A stretch of DNA of 64,000 nucleotides from JAXGXJ01 sp963829545. GTDB lineage: Bacteria > Actinomycetota > Thermoleophilia > RBG-16-64-13. The position numbers were made by a program, and so were the translations under genes. Where the stretch lies: NCBI GenBank assembly GCA_963829545.1, contig CAWHIX010000010.1:434001-498000 (forward strand). Direction: 5' to 3'. Position 1 is the first letter of the stretch; every line of letters begins with the position of its first letter. Below, one piece after another: positions 62,127-64,000 of this stretch. Under the pieces are notes generated by a model. The model was not told the DNA's origin. It saw nothing but the letters and a program-made list of their open reading frames with translations, and ran no database searches.

Positions 62127-62927
62127 CTACGACGGGGCGCACGGAGGATACTGGCCAAGGTAGCCAAGTATCCGCGAAGCTCCCTCCGCCGCTGCGACGA
62201 CCGCTTTGTTGCAGCGATCCGTCGCTTCTACATACCGGGCCACCGGAAGAGCCAGAGACAGAGCCCCAATGACCTTGCCGTCGGCCCCGAAGAAGGGGGC
62301 ACCCAGGCTGCAGATGCCCACAAAGAACTCCTCCGTCTCATACGCCCAGCCCTTGGCCCGGATTTCGGCCAACTGGGCTCGGAGTTCATTTTCGTCGGTG
62401 ATGCTATGAGAAGTACGGGCCGTCAGCTCGTGACTTGCGAAATAGCGATCGAGCTCAGTGGCCGGGAGAAAGGCCAGGATTGCCTTGCCCGAGCAGCGAG
62501 CATGCGCGAAACCACGAAAACCCGGACTGAAGCCAGAGACCGTAAGGTGCTGGGGGCCCTCCTGAAAGAGGAGGAGGATGACGTCGTCCCCGTCCCAGAT
62601 TGCCAGAAAAACGCTCTCCTGGCTTCGCTGGAGGAGTTCATCCACTACCGGAGACAGTAGCGCCATCGGCCGAGCCTGATCGACGAAGGCGCAGCTGAGA
62701 CCTGTCAGCGCAGCTCCCACCCCCAAGTGTCCGTAGCCCGTCCGAACCAGATACCCTCGAGCGATAAGAGTGTCGACCAGGTGATAGCACGTGGTCATGT
62801 TGACCCCAAGGGCATCGGCCGCCTGACGAACGGTGGCGTTGCCCGGATTGGCCGCCACCCATTCCAGTAGGGCCAGTCCGCGATCGAGGGTCTGAAGCCG
62901 CACTCTGCCCTCCTTCAACGTGGTCAT
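62127..62927 (-). CDS. IclR-family transcriptional regulator
   Basis: 266 residues. N-terminal winged helix (LQTLDRGLALLEWVA, TVRQAADALGVNMTTCYHLVDTLIARGYL), then the IclR effector domain (HARCSGKAILAFLP, EEFFVGICSLGAPFFGADGKVIGALSLALP). It lies upstream of dapA in the same direction and downstream of the rRNA terminator. The effector and targets are unknown; dapA or a distant catabolic gene are candidates. Confidence 0.88.
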   Translation of the reverse strand: MTTLKEGRVRLQTLDRGLALLEWVAANPGNATVRQAADALGVNMTTCYHLVDTLIARGYLVRTGYGHLGVGAALTGLSCAFVDQARPMALLSPVVDELLQRSQESVFLAIWDGDDVILLLFQEGPQHLTVSGFSPGFRGFAHARCSGKAILAFLPATELDRYFASHELTARTSHSITDENELRAQLAEIRAKGWAYETEEFFVGICSLGAPFFGADGKVIGALSLALPVARYVEATDRCNKAVVAAAEGASRILGYLGQYPPCAPS

Positions 62928-62969
62928 GGGGCCGAAACGCCGTCTATGATACCGCACCCGCCAACGGAC

Positions 62970-63000
62970 AAAAAAAGAGCCCGCCATCACTGGCGGGCTC
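62970..63000 (-). terminator. Intrinsic terminator of the rRNA operon
   Basis: On the minus strand GAGCCCGCC-AGTGAT-GGCGGGCTC followed by seven T. A perfect nine-pair stem eight bases after the 5S end. Confidence 0.93.
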
Positions 63001-63007
63001 AAAATAA

Positions 63008-63126
<119 letters not shown>

Positions 63127-63189
63127 ACTTTGAAAACTCGCCTCTCGGACTGCGCACCCTCAAATCTGCATAGTGAAAGAGTAATGTAT

Positions 63190-64000
<811 letters not shown>

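Overview
The window is GC-rich bacterial chromosome carrying mostly single-copy housekeeping genes. I see no phage, insertion sequence, integron or CRISPR array. The best lineage guess is a deep-branching actinobacterium outside the classical Actinomycetia. The reasons are the gcvH / GarA-type FHA / FtsR-type MerR block (the order known from Mycobacterium and Corynebacterium), an RsiG-type c-di-GMP anti-sigma candidate between them, and GTG starts with possible leaderless promoters. Elsewhere the gene order follows Firmicutes-like conserved blocks. The class cannot be fixed from the sequence.

Layout. 1-12.8 kb (+ strand): an IscU/NifU-like domain joined to mnmA (5' end outside the window), two small membrane proteins, a degenerate RsbW-like protein with a SigB/F-type sigma factor, then alaS-ruvX-mltG-aroE-pilB-pilT-pilC. 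12.8-16.1 kb (- strand): gcvH, RsiG-like, zinc-ribbon GarA-like FHA, MerR, apt. 16.3-17.4 kb (+): mglB-mglA polarity switch. 17.4-62.9 kb (all - strand): a 45-kb co-directional run. Read in transcription order it is iclR, dapA, pilD-M-N-O-P, aroC-K-B-Q, pepP-type peptidase, efp, accB-like, accC, asp23-like, nusB, dxs, tlyA, nadK, recN, pyrG, M20 peptidase, nudix, ald, xerD, deoB-punA fusion, DHH-CBS-PAP, M50 protease, scpA-scpB-rluB, aroF-tyrA-aroA-cmk, plsC-ispH-der-plsY-gpsA, tRNA-Pro, and a ManC/mutase fusion. 62.97-64 kb (-): terminator, 5S rRNA and the 3' part of 23S rRNA.

How it works together. All seven shikimate enzymes are present (aroF, B, Q, E, K, A, C) plus tyrA. The type IV pilus is present as motors, platform and alignment complex, but without pilin genes, and it is split into two parts on opposite strands 48 kb apart. 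Inverting the segment between about 12.9 and 61.0 kb would place pilC directly before pilD. MglA/MglB, which control pilus polarity in other bacteria, lie inside that segment. Many neighbouring genes overlap by ATGA or GTGA, indicating translational coupling.

Caution about the sequence. At least seven conserved genes (pilC, the RsiG-like gene, tyrA, aroF, rluB, the M50 protease, pilD) are broken by one- or two-base shifts, and another indel fuses aroA to cmk. Directions are mixed and every downstream frame is well conserved, so consensus errors are more likely than decay. Gene fusions here should be judged with this in mind.
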